A stretch of DNA of 9,124 nt from Odoribacteraceae bacterium (GCA_031279175.1 JAITJA010000091.1:1-9124); one strand, 5' to 3'. Shown: positions 1 through 5,967, counted from the stretch's first letter. Notes: a model not told the origin generated them from the sequence alone. Numbers and translations are program-made.

Positions 1-9
1 AAATTCTTG

Positions 10-75
10 GCGGCACGTCCGGAGTTCCGGACGCGCATAAAAAAAATGGCCGCGGCCCGTCCGGAGTTCCGGACG
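10..75. repeat. Duplicated 18-base palindrome, 42-base spacing
   Basis: The near-palindrome cgtccggagttccggacg occurs at 16-33 and again at 58-75. Each has arms cgtccgga/tccggacg around a two-base centre. The identity extends leftwards, so the direct repeat is about 24 bases (10-33 and 52-75) with one mismatch. The centres are 42 bases apart, about four helical turns. Between them lie an A-run (39-46) and the palindrome ggccgcggcc (48-57). No gene is visible from 1 to 198. The element could be a pair of RNA hairpins or a pair of protein-binding sites; the sequence does not decide. Confidence 0.8.
39..75 (-). terminator. Possible terminator of the AraC-type gene
   Basis: Read on the minus strand, the 8-9 bp GC-rich hairpin at 57-76 is followed about 11 bases later by eight consecutive T (39-46). 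The intervening ggccgcggcc could add a short second stem. This is the first T-run after a hairpin downstream of the regulator ending at 199. The gap between stem and T-run is longer than in a standard intrinsic terminator, so the call is tentative. Confidence 0.3.
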
Positions 76-151
76 GCCCCCCGGACGAGGGATTCAACGA
101 GTAACGGTAAATAGAAGACGCCCGCGTTTAACACCAGCGCGCGGTCACCGG

Positions 152-184
152 CCGGGAAGCATTACCGCTCCCCGGTTCTTTTTT
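152..184 (+). terminator. Intrinsic terminator, plus strand
   Basis: A nine-position stem, ccgggaagc (152-160) with gctccccgg (167-175), closes a six-base loop (attacc). It has one A-C mismatch on the plus strand and is followed directly by ttctttttt (176-184). This has standard intrinsic terminator form and would end a plus-strand transcript from a gene left of the window. On the minus strand the same stem has a G-U pair instead of the mismatch but lacks a following T-run, so it is a weaker candidate for ending the convergent regulator gene. Confidence 0.55.
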
Positions 185-198
185 AGCGTGGTCTGTGG

Positions 199-789
199 TT
201 AATGTTGGACGCGGACGCGCCGGCGGTAGATAGAAGGAGTGATGTCGAAGATCTCCTTGAAGTGCTTGTTGAAATACTTGAGGCCGCGGAACCCCACCAT
301 GTACGCGACCTCGGAAACACGGGAGGTGGTGTCGCGAAGAAGAGACGCCGCCTGGTGAAGGCGCGCGGTACGGATAAACACGGAAGGCGTCTGCCTGGTG
401 ATCGCGTACAGCTGCCGGTAAAGGGTGGCACGACTCATGCCGAGACCGGTGGCGAGGTCGTTGACGGTGTAACGCGCGTTGTTGATGTTTTGCTCGACGA
501 GGAAGGCGACGCGTTGCAGGAATGCTTCCGAGGGAGAAAGCCCGGCGAAAGGGAAATGGCGCGCGAGGGAGATGGCGTCGTCGAGGGCAAGGGAGAGCTC
601 GTGGCGACGGGCGTCGCTGATTTCCTTGTCGAGGAGTTCCCTGAGCGTGTTAGCGACGCGAGAGAGGGTGACGCGGAAGGCGTCGCGGGAGGGATCGCGA
701 AATTCGGCGCGGGATTCTTCTTCATTACCTGTTTTCGGTTTCATGGTTCGTTTCGTTTGGTTATTCATTTTGGCGCGAGGAGGCTTCAT
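199..789 (-). CDS. AraC-family transcriptional regulator (small, DNA-binding domain only)
   Basis: This is a DNA-binding transcription regulator of the AraC/XylS family. From the chosen start it is 196 residues. The last 90 or so form the paired helix-turn-helix domain: the first helix pair around residues 108-135 (TVNDLATGLGMSRATLYRQL) and the second around 158-190 with the family signature VSEVAYMVGF..LKYFNKHFKE and ITPSIYRRR. The N-terminal 95 residues are charged and probably helical. No cupin/AraC arm, periplasmic sensor or response-regulator receiver domain is visible, so the signal is unknown. The frame stays open to a TTG at 909. I preferred the ATG at 789 because AGGA lies about 10 bases upstream. 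ATGs at 768 and 744 are also possible. The gene is divergent from the helicase, which makes that promoter a candidate target (inference). Confidence 0.85.
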   Translation of the reverse strand: MKPPRAKMNNQTKRTMKPKTGNEEESRAEFRDPSRDAFRVTLSRVANTLRELLDKEISDARRHELSLALDDAISLARHFPFAGLSPSEAFLQRVAFLVEQNINNARYTVNDLATGLGMSRATLYRQLYAITRQTPSVFIRTARLHQAASLLRDTTSRVSEVAYMVGFRGLKYFNKHFKEIFDITPSIYRRRVRVQH

Positions 790-910
790 GTCAATCGTTT
801 CCTGTCTGTCGCGGGCAAGATTTCCACCCTGGTGGAGGCGGTCTCGCTCTTTTTCCCGAGAATCGCGGCCCGCTCCCGGGGGGTAAAGGTAACGATAAAT
901 CTCTTTCAAG

Positions 911-942
911 TGTCGCGGGGCGCCTTGTTTGTCGCGGGGCGC
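911..942 (+). promoter_or_regulatory. Exact 13-base direct repeat over the helicase promoter (possible operator)
   Basis: The sequence tgtcgcggggcgc occurs exactly at 911-923 and 930-942, a 19-base period or about two helical turns. The second copy overlaps the proposed -33 box and fills much of the spacer of the helicase promoter. AraC-family proteins commonly bind direct half-site repeats about two turns apart, and the neighbouring divergent gene encodes such a protein. Its use as an operator is inference; the repeat itself is seen directly. Confidence 0.45.
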
Positions 943-959
943 GTTTATTTGTATTTTTG
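928..959 (+). promoter_or_regulatory. Bacteroidetes-type promoter of the helicase gene
   Basis: TTTG (928-931) and TATTTTTG (952-959) match the Bacteroidetes -33 (TTTG) and -7 (TANNTTTG) elements exactly, with a 20-base spacer. Transcription would start near 965, leaving a leader of roughly 45 bases before the ATG at 1012. No strong Shine-Dalgarno site precedes that ATG, as is usual in this phylum. Confidence 0.7.
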
Positions 960-1011
960 TCCATCGTCCCCCGTTGGGGCGAGGAGAATATAGTAACTAA
1001 CACGCTCGGCA

Positions 1012-3213
1012 ATGGAGAATAATCCTCAACTGGAACTTGCATTTGATTACCTTGAAAATACCGGGATGAACGTCTTCCTGACGGGGAAGGCGGGCACGGG
1101 GAAGACGACGTTCCTGAAGCACTTGAAGGAGCGTTGCTCGAAACGGATGATCGTGCTCGCTCCCACGGGCGTTGCCGCGATTAACGCGGGAGGCGTGACG
1201 ATTCATTCTTTTTTCCAGCTTCCCTTCGGGCCCCACGTTCCCGGTTTGACGAGCCGTGAGGAGGGCGGGGCGACGCGGGTGAACAGGTTCGGTAGGGAGA
1301 AGATCAGCATCATCCGCGGCGTTGACCTGGTGGTGATCGACGAGATTAGCATGGTGCGGGCCGACGTGCTGGACGCTGTCGACGAGGTGTTGCGGCGTTA
1401 TCGCGACCGGCAACGGCCTTTTGGCGGCGTCCAGCTTTTGATGATCGGCGATATACAACAACTGGCCCCGGTGGCCAGGGAGGAGGAGTGGGCCGTCCTG
1501 AGGGGCCACTACGAGTCGGTGTATTTTTTTCATAGCAAGGCGCTGCGGGAGACGAGTCACGTGACGATCGAGCTGAAGATCGTCTACCGGCAGCAGGACC
1601 CGCTTTTTATCGATTTGCTGAACAAGGTGCGTGATAATCGCGCTGACGAGGAGACGTTGAACGCGTTGAACCGGCGGTATGTCCCCGGGTTCGCGCCCGC
1701 CAGCGCGGAGGGGTATATCACGCTGACCACGCACGCGCGACAGGCCAGGGAGATTAATGAACGACAGCTGGAGGAGTTGAAGGAGCCGGCACGCGTGTTC
1801 CAGGCGGAGGTGAAGGATGATTTCCCGGATCACTCGTTCCCGACGGAACGGGAGCTGGTGCTGAAACGAGGGGCGCAGGTGATGTTTGTCAAGAATGACT
1901 CGTCAACGGAGAAGCGCTATTATAACGGGATGATCGGCGAGGTGGTGGAGACGGGAGAAGAGGCGATCGAGGTGAGGGGGAAGGAGAACGGGGAGGTGGT
2001 GCGCGTGACGCGGGAGGAGTGGAAGAATACGCGGTACGCTATCGACACGGAGAGCAAGGAGCTGGTCGAACGCGTCGAGGGGACGTTCAAGCAGTTCCCG
2101 CTGAAGCTGGCCTGGGCAATCACTATCCACAAGAGCCAGGGGCTGACGTTCGAGAAGGCCGTTATCGACCCGGGCGGGGCTTTCGCTCACGGCCAGGTGT
2201 ACGTGGCACTGAGCCGTTGCCGCGGCCTCGAGGGGCTGGTGTTAAGCTCCCCGCTGCACGTCGCCGCCCTGAAGAAGGACGAGACGGTGGAACGGTTCGT
2301 CTCCGGGATGACGGGGCCGGGAGCGGAGGTGCTGGAACGGGCGCGCGCGGGGTATTACAAGGAGATGCTGCTGGAACAGTTCGATTATTACCCGCTTTTC
2401 CAACGCCTGGATTTTTTCTACCGGCAAGCAAGCGAATATCTTTATCGCCTTTTTCCCGGTTTCGTGCAGCGTTACAGGACGGCACGCGACCAGTTTTCAA
2501 CGGAGTTGCTCGAGGTGTCCACGCGTTTTCGCGGACAGCTGGCGCGCATGGCGGACGCCACGGGGAATCCCGCGACTGATCCCGCTCTCGCGGAACGCGT
2601 CAGGAAGGGGAAGGTTTATTTCGAGGAGTATACCGGACGCGTCGTGGCTCCTTTGCTCGACGAGGAGACGCCCGATGTCGATAACAAGGAGGCAAAGAAG
2701 GCCGTCGGGAAGGCAATGGAGGCGCTCCTCGAGGAGTATCGCGTCAAGGTGGAGACGCTGAACGCTATCCAGGAAGGGTTCTCGGTCACGGGATACCTGG
2801 CCGCGAGGGCACGAGCAAGAATACCAGAGGTAATTACCGGGACGCGCGCGAGGAGGAGGGCTGGCGGGAAGGAGAAAACTGCCGCGAGGGAGAGGTCTGC
2901 CGCGAAGGAGAAAACGCCCGCGAGGGAGACGCCCGCGAGGGAGGCCCCGGGGGATATCTTGCACGTCCCCCTCTACGAGGCATTGCGCGCATGGAGGGCA
3001 AGGGAAGCAAGTAAGGCCGGGACGCCCGCGTACGCGATCTTGCAACAACGAGCACTCGTCGGGATCGTGAACACGCTCCCCGCGTCGCGAAAGGAGATGC
3101 TGGATATTCCCGGCGTGGGGAAGGTGGTCGCGGAACGCTACGGGGAACGAATCATGGAGATCGTCGACACTTTCCGCCCCTCCTGTACCTCGTACCTCGC
3201 GGATGCTGAATAA
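1012..3213 (+). CDS. Pif1/RecD-like SF1 DNA helicase with C-terminal HRDC domain
   Basis: This is a cytoplasmic ATP-dependent DNA helicase, 733 residues, resembling the Pif1/RecD2 (SF1B) group. Motifs occur in order: Walker A GKAGTGKTT (25-33); APTGVAAINAGGVTIHSFF (50-68), typical of Pif1-like proteins; Walker B VVIDEIS (107-113); GDIQQLAPV (146-154); YRQQD (192-196); AWAITIHKSQGLTF (367-380); and the arginine-finger motif VYVALSRCRG (396-405). Residues 440-600 are a helical region I cannot assign. Residues 601-648 are a low-complexity K/R/A/E/P linker. Residues 650-722 look like an HRDC nucleic-acid-binding domain, with a helix-hairpin-helix-like EMLDIPGVGKVVAERYGE. The protein appears complete and all ATPase motifs are intact. 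A role in replication-fork or recombination repair is inferred from family. The gene is likely monocistronic: it has its own promoter and meets a convergent operon downstream. Confidence 0.93.
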   Translation: MENNPQLELAFDYLENTGMNVFLTGKAGTGKTTFLKHLKERCSKRMIVLAPTGVAAINAGGVTIHSFFQLPFGPHVPGLTSREEGGATRVNRFGREKISIIRGVDLVVIDEISMVRADVLDAVDEVLRRYRDRQRPFGGVQLLMIGDIQQLAPVAREEEWAVLRGHYESVYFFHSKALRETSHVTIELKIVYRQQDPLFIDLLNKVRDNRADEETLNALNRRYVPGFAPASAEGYITLTTHARQAREINERQLEELKEPARVFQAEVKDDFPDHSFPTERELVLKRGAQVMFVKNDSSTEKRYYNGMIGEVVETGEEAIEVRGKENGEVVRVTREEWKNTRYAIDTESKELVERVEGTFKQFPLKLAWAITIHKSQGLTFEKAVIDPGGAFAHGQVYVALSRCRGLEGLVLSSPLHVAALKKDETVERFVSGMTGPGAEVLERARAGYYKEMLLEQFDYYPLFQRLDFFYRQASEYLYRLFPGFVQRYRTARDQFSTELLEVSTRFRGQLARMADATGNPATDPALAERVRKGKVYFEEYTGRVVAPLLDEETPDVDNKEAKKAVGKAMEALLEEYRVKVETLNAIQEGFSVTGYLAARARARIPEVITGTRARRRAGGKEKTAARERSAAKEKTPARETPAREAPGDILHVPLYEALRAWRAREASKAGTPAYAILQQRALVGIVNTLPASRKEMLDIPGVGKVVAERYGERIMEIVDTFRPSCTSYLADAE
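2848..2952 (+). repeat. Low-complexity repeats encoding the helicase linker
   Basis: This part of the helicase gene encodes residues 613-647, rich in Lys, Arg, Ala and Glu with recurring AREx and AKEKT words. At DNA level cgcccgcgagggag is tandemly repeated at 2915-2929 and 2930-2944 (15-base units encoding ARETP and AREAP), with related diverged units upstream. It forms a flexible basic tether between motor and HRDC domain. All units are multiples of three, so unit gain or loss would keep the frame. Confidence 0.6.
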
Positions 3214-3242
3214 TTACCGGGAAGGAAGGCCTCGTTACTCAA

Positions 3243-3320
3243 TCTCGTACCCTAATCTCGTCCCCCAGTCTCGTTTCTCTATCTCGTCCCCCAGTCTCGT
3301 TTCTCTATCTCGTACGCGAC
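3243..3320. repeat. 13-base-period minisatellite
   Basis: The hexamer tctcgt begins at 3243, 3256, 3269, 3282, 3295 and 3308, an exact 13-base period across six units. The seven-base remainders alternate, giving a 26-base higher-order unit that is perfectly duplicated (3255-3280 and 3281-3306). The final unit runs into a tandem gtacgcgac duplication (3312-3320 and 3321-3329). Two further in-phase units sit at 3393 and 3406. The array is between convergent genes and lacks the long unique spacers of a CRISPR array. No coding role is apparent. Confidence 0.85.
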
Positions 3321-3332
3321 GTACGCGACGCA

Positions 3333-3403
3333 CCGGGCAAATCCTTGTACATGGATCTGTATTGGAAGAATGGGAGTGAAGGTTCGTCGTCTTCTCGTAC
3401 CCC
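3333..3403. repeat. Imperfect 70-base repeat, copy A
   Basis: This starts with ccgggcaaatccttgtac and ends with a cgtcgt-rich stretch and tctcgtacccc. It is matched by copy B at 3440-3509 with scattered substitutions and one single-base length difference. The preceding word acgcgacgcaccgggcaa also recurs at 3412-3429. Inside each copy, atcc and ggat flank an eight-base loop and could form a small hairpin. No protein is evident. Confidence 0.7.
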
Positions 3404-3439
3404 AATCTCGTACGCGACGCACCGGGCAATTACCGGTAG

Positions 3440-3509
3440 CCGGGCAAATCCTTGTACTTGGATTTATATTTAAAGAACGGGGGGAAGGCTCGTCGTCGTC
3501 TCGTACCCC
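3440..3509. repeat. Imperfect 70-base repeat, copy B
   Basis: This is the second copy of the 3333-3403 element. Its small hairpin is longer than in copy A: aaatcc pairs with ggattt. The middle differs most (an A/T-rich tatatttaaagaac stretch). It ends in tctcgtacccc, which is also the start of a minisatellite unit, so the 70-base repeat and the 13-base units form one composite structure. Confidence 0.7.
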
Positions 3510-3510
3510 G

Positions 3511-3541
3511 CGAGCATCCCGTCGCTCTCGAGCATCCCGTC
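3511..3541. repeat. Two exact 13-base units
   Basis: cgagcatcccgtc occurs at 3511-3523 and 3529-3541 with five bases between. It lies next to copy B and close to the terminator at 3573-3604. The unit length equals that of the upstream minisatellite, but the sequence is different. Confidence 0.7.
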
Positions 3542-3572
3542 CCCCGCATGCTACCGCCTGCCGGGTAGCGAT

Positions 3573-3604
3573 AAAAAAGTTGCCTGACTATATAGCCAGG
3601 CAAC
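3573..3604 (-). terminator. Intrinsic terminator of the rpmB-rpmG-DUF4295 operon
   Basis: Positions 3579-3604 form a near-perfect 26-base inverted repeat: gttgcctg pairs with caggcaac, and the inner bases also pair, with a G-U pair on the minus strand. Read on the minus strand it is followed directly by six T (3573-3578). It lies 28 bases past the DUF4295 stop codon, so it should end that operon. Confidence 0.85.
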
Positions 3605-3631
3605 CTCATGCTTTGAACACACCCCGCGGGG

Positions 3632-3784
3632 TTATTTCTTTAGATTCTCCTTTACCTCGTCGGTAGTGAGGATTTGTTCCTTGAACGTGTAGGCTCCGGT
3701 TTTCGGGGACTTCACCATTTTGATCACCTTTGCAAACGCTCTACTATCGTTTGCCTTCAGTGTAGCGACGACTTTCTTTGCCAT
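3632..3784 (-). CDS. DUF4295 family small protein
   Basis: This 50-residue basic protein begins MAKKVVATLKANDSRAFAKV and continues with the family hallmark MVKSPKTGAYTFKEQ (residues 23-37). DUF4295 proteins are a conserved Bacteroidota family of unknown function found next to L28 and L33, and are presumed to be linked to the ribosome. Here the gene starts seven bases after the rpmG stop and is certainly co-transcribed with it. It ends in TAA, with a terminator shortly after. Length is normal for the family. The function is not established; a ribosomal or ribosome-assembly role is inferred only from neighbours and basic composition. Confidence 0.9.
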   Translation of the reverse strand: MAKKVVATLKANDSRAFAKVIKMVKSPKTGAYTFKEQILTTDEVKENLKK

Positions 3785-3791
3785 AACCTTA

Positions 3792-3980
3792 TTATTTTAT
3801 TTCTCGATGAACGGTTACTTTTTTCAGGATGGGGTTGTACTTGCGCAACTCCAATCTCTCGGTAGTAGTTTTCCTGTTTTTGGTCGTGATATACCGGGAT
3901 GTTCCCGGCACGCCGGAGGTTTTATGCTCCGTGCACTCCAGAATCACTTGCACCCTGTTTCCTTTCGCTTTCTTTGCCAT
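3792..3980 (-). CDS. rpmG: Large ribosomal subunit protein bL33
   Basis: This is a small basic structural protein of the 50S subunit, 62 residues, in the normal range. It contains the family core RVQVILECTEHKTSG.PGTSRYITTKNRKTTTERLELRKYNP, followed by LKKVTVHREIK. It has no CxxC pairs, so it is the zinc-free form. The ATG lies 11 bases after the rpmB stop and the stop lies seven bases before DUF4295, so the three genes form one tight operon. Confidence 0.97.
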   Translation of the reverse strand: MAKKAKGNRVQVILECTEHKTSGVPGTSRYITTKNRKTTTERLELRKYNPILKKVTVHREIK

Positions 3981-3991
3981 CTTGCATGATT

Positions 3992-4234
3992 TTAAATGTT
4001 CTTGATTAAACCATTTTCAATGGCTTCTTTCAAACACGAGCTCAGCCCTTTCTTGTCGATCAGGCGCAGGCCGGCTGCAGACACCTTCAAGTGGATCCAC
4101 CGATTCTCTTCCGGCCAGTAGAACTTTCTTTTAAACAGGTTGATCTCGAATCTCCTTTTTACTCTCCTTTTCGAGTGAGAGACATGGTTTCCGACCATCC
4201 CTTTTTTTCCGGTTATTTGACAAATTCTTGACAT
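3992..4234 (-). CDS. rpmB: Large ribosomal subunit protein bL28
   Basis: This is a structural protein of the 50S subunit, 80 residues. It starts MSRICQITGKKGMVGNHVSH and continues SKRRVKRRFEINLFKRKFYWPEE, the bL28 pattern, with WIHLKVSAAGLRLIDKKGL in the C-terminal half. It is first in the rpmB-rpmG-DUF4295 operon and has its own promoter about 35-70 bases upstream. The C-terminus is a few residues shorter than in some Bacteroides relatives, which looks like normal variation. Confidence 0.97.
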   Translation of the reverse strand: MSRICQITGKKGMVGNHVSHSKRRVKRRFEINLFKRKFYWPEENRWIHLKVSAAGLRLIDKKGLSSCLKEAIENGLIKNI

Positions 4235-4269
4235 CGCTCTATATGTTTTTTACGCTTTCAAACAGGACG

Positions 4270-4302
4270 CGAATATACGCGCTTTCTGTCCGAATAATCA
4301 AA
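4270..4302 (-). promoter_or_regulatory. Promoter of the rpmB operon
   Basis: On the minus strand, TTTG (4299-4302) and TATATTCG (4270-4277) are separated by 21 bases. The -33 box is exact and the -7 box matches seven of eight positions of TANNTTTG. The start of transcription would be near 4262, giving a leader of about 28 bases to the ATG at 4234. The same TTCG variant appears upstream of adk. Confidence 0.6.
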
Positions 4303-4332
4303 TATTCCTCGAAAAAGTTTTCTACGAGCGCG

Positions 4333-5241
4333 CTATTTTGCCAGTAGCGCCGCTAACGCTATCGAGTTCAACTTCGTGTCCACGTTGTCGCCGCGCGACG
4401 AGAGCACGCTCGGGGCGCTCGCTCCCACCAGGATAGCACCCGTCCGCGTGTTGGCCAGCTTGTTATTCGTCTTGTAGAAGATATTGCCGGAGTCCAGGCT
4501 GGGGAACACCAGGCAATCGGCGTTGCCGGCGACCGGGGAGTTCACGTTCTTGATTGCCGCTGCCTCCGCGTCTATGGCCACGTCCAGCCCGTAGGGGCCG
4601 TCAATATCAACATTTCCCAGTTGGCCGCGCTCGCCCATCTTCGCGATAATGGCCGCCTCCACCGAGGAAGGCACTTTCGACAATACCTGCTCCGTCGCCG
4701 AGACCAGCGCGATCTTGGGGCGCTCGATCCCCAGCATGTTGGCCGTTTGCGCGACGTATTTCACTATCGCGATCTTCTGCTCCATGTCCGGCAGCGGTAT
4801 GACGGCGACGTCACTCACGACTAATAGCTTGTGGTAATTCACGCACTCCATCAGTGTCACGTGGGAGAGGATGGCCTTCGGGGGGAGCAGCCCGCACTCC
4901 TTGTTTAGTATAGCGCGCATGTACTTGTCGGTGCTGACCAGCCCTTTCATAATAACATCTGCTTCCTTGTCGCGTACCAGCCGGACGGCCAGTGCTGCCG
5001 CTCTCGCGTCCACCGGTTCATGTACCAGGCGAAACAGCGAGACATCGTAACCGCATCGCGCGCAGACCTCCCGGATCACCGTTTCATCCCCGCAGAGCGT
5101 TGCCTCGACAATCCCCATCTTCACGGCCCGGTAGGCGGCCTCTATCGAGTGCTCGTCATTCGCGTAAGAGACGACCAGTCGTTTCTTGCAGGTACGTTGC
5201 TTGAGCAGCTCGTAAATGTCATCTATCTTATCTATTGTCAT
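4333..5241 (-). CDS. ptb: Phosphate butyryltransferase / phosphate acyltransferase
   Basis: This enzyme exchanges CoA and phosphate on a short acyl group (acyl-CoA + Pi to acyl-phosphate + CoA), in the Pta/Ptb family. At 302 residues it matches phosphate butyryltransferases (about 300) better than phosphate acetyltransferases (about 330 or longer). Typical segments are DVIMKGLVSTDKYMRAIL (95-112), DGPYGLDVAID (214-224), PVAGNADCLVFPSLDSGNIF (236-255) and GASAPSVLSSRGDN (273-286). The protein looks complete. Butyrate kinase usually adjoins ptb in fermentative operons, but here the next gene downstream is rpmB, so the kinase partner must be elsewhere. Substrate preference (butyryl, acetyl, propionyl or branched) cannot be told from sequence. 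The gene has its own putative promoter in the 92-base gap after adk. Confidence 0.88.
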   Translation of the reverse strand: MTIDKIDDIYELLKQRTCKKRLVVSYANDEHSIEAAYRAVKMGIVEATLCGDETVIREVCARCGYDVSLFRLVHEPVDARAAALAVRLVRDKEADVIMKGLVSTDKYMRAILNKECGLLPPKAILSHVTLMECVNYHKLLVVSDVAVIPLPDMEQKIAIVKYVAQTANMLGIERPKIALVSATEQVLSKVPSSVEAAIIAKMGERGQLGNVDIDGPYGLDVAIDAEAAAIKNVNSPVAGNADCLVFPSLDSGNIFYKTNNKLANTRTGAILVGASAPSVLSSRGDNVDTKLNSIALAALLAK

Positions 5242-5284
5242 AATTCATCATGAAAAATGGAACATACTTCTTTGAAATCGGAAG

Positions 5285-5319
5285 CAAAAGTACGATTCTT
5301 CGATCAAATTAATGACAAT
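5285..5319 (-). promoter_or_regulatory. Putative promoter of ptb
   Basis: On the minus strand TACTTTTG (5285-5292) is an exact match to the Bacteroidetes -7 box TANNTTTG. The best -33 candidate is ATTG (5316-5319), three of four bases, with a spacer of 23, slightly long. A TTTG also lies only 12 bases upstream, which is too close. The leader would be about 37 bases to the ATG at 5241. Confidence 0.5.
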
Positions 5320-5333
5320 CGCGAGAGATTAAT

Positions 5334-5933
5334 TCATTTCTCTAAGAGAGATTCCTGTCGTTTCACCTCGTCGATCATCGCGACGAGGTCCTGGAACACC
5401 GTCTCGACGTTATTATTCCCGTCCACGGGGAGGCATTTCCCCTGTTCCCGGTAATAATCGGCCACCTGCCGGGTTTTCATCTCGTATTCCGCGAAGCGGT
5501 TACGGATCACCTCCTCCGTGTCGTCCACGCGACCTTCCACGGCGGCTCGTTTCAGCATCCGGCGCGTGAGTTCCTCCCTGTCGACCTCGATACTCAGCAG
5601 CGCGTCCAGGCCTTGTTTACCGCACGCGGTCAGGTAAGCATCCAGCATCCTCGCTTGCGCCACCGTCCGCGGGAAGCCGTCCAGCAGGAAGCCATCCACG
5701 TCGACGCTCGTCTCGATCGCGTGCTCCACCAGCGCCATCACCACGTCGTCCGACAACAGTTCGCCCCGGTTAATGATCCCGGCGGCCAGGTGCCCGAGTG
5801 TCGAGCCGTTAGCGATTTCCGCGCGCAAAATGTCGCCCGTGGAAAGGTGATACAGGCGATACTTCCCCGCTATTTTCTTGGCTTGCGTGCCCTTCCCTGC
5901 CCCCGGGGGGCCGAATAATGAGAGATACAACAT
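5334..5933 (-). CDS. adk: Adenylate kinase
   Basis: This cytoplasmic enzyme catalyses AMP + ATP to 2 ADP. It has 199 residues. The P-loop is GPPGAGKGTQ (8-17), the AMP-binding segment starts STGDILR (31-37), and GFLLDGFPRT (81-90) is the family signature. The LID region around residues 126-145 is short, RMLKRAAVEGRVDDTEEVIR, with no zinc-binding cysteines, so this is the short-LID form. It ends TGA at 5334, 92 bases before ptb. A gap of 187 bases from menA and a promoter-like pair in that gap suggest its own transcript. Confidence 0.97.
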   Translation of the reverse strand: MLYLSLFGPPGAGKGTQAKKIAGKYRLYHLSTGDILRAEIANGSTLGHLAAGIINRGELLSDDVVMALVEHAIETSVDVDGFLLDGFPRTVAQARMLDAYLTACGKQGLDALLSIEVDREELTRRMLKRAAVEGRVDDTEEVIRNRFAEYEMKTRQVADYYREQGKCLPVDGNNNVETVFQDLVAMIDEVKRQESLLEK

Positions 5934-5967
5934 GACAAATGGATTTAAGTATAACTTCTTTTCTTCG

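Noticed and set aside
790..909. N-terminal extension of the AraC-type regulator to a TTG start
   Set aside because: TTG starts are rare in this phylum, the added 40 residues are charged and without fold character, and an ATG with AGGA upstream is available at 789.
202..993. Long plus-strand open frame (263 codons) opposite the AraC-type gene
   Set aside because: It is antisense to a gene with a clear helix-turn-helix domain. GC-rich coding DNA leaves the opposite strand open. The translation has no recognisable domain.
997..1833. Long minus-strand open frame (278 codons) opposite the helicase
   Set aside because: It covers the helicase Walker A and B region antisense and would also disrupt the helicase promoter region. 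Its translation has low-complexity Leu/Arg/His character and no family match.
3235..3429. 64-codon minus-strand frame with repeating RETRLGDEIEKRDWG peptide
   Set aside because: The peptide repeat merely reflects the 13-base minisatellite. Thirteen is not a multiple of three, so frame would not survive unit changes, and no promoter or family supports it.
3243..3541. Possible CRISPR array
   Set aside because: Repeats are only 6-13 bases conserved, units are contiguous with no 30-base unique spacers, and no cas gene is in the window.
3621..3632. 12-base palindrome accccgcggggt at the DUF4295 stop
   Set aside because: It cannot form a good hairpin without opening the central bases and has no T-run. 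The real terminator is 3573-3604.
3370..3666. 98-codon plus-strand frame across the repeats and terminator
   Set aside because: It runs through the repeat copies, the operon terminator and antisense into DUF4295. No domain is recognisable.
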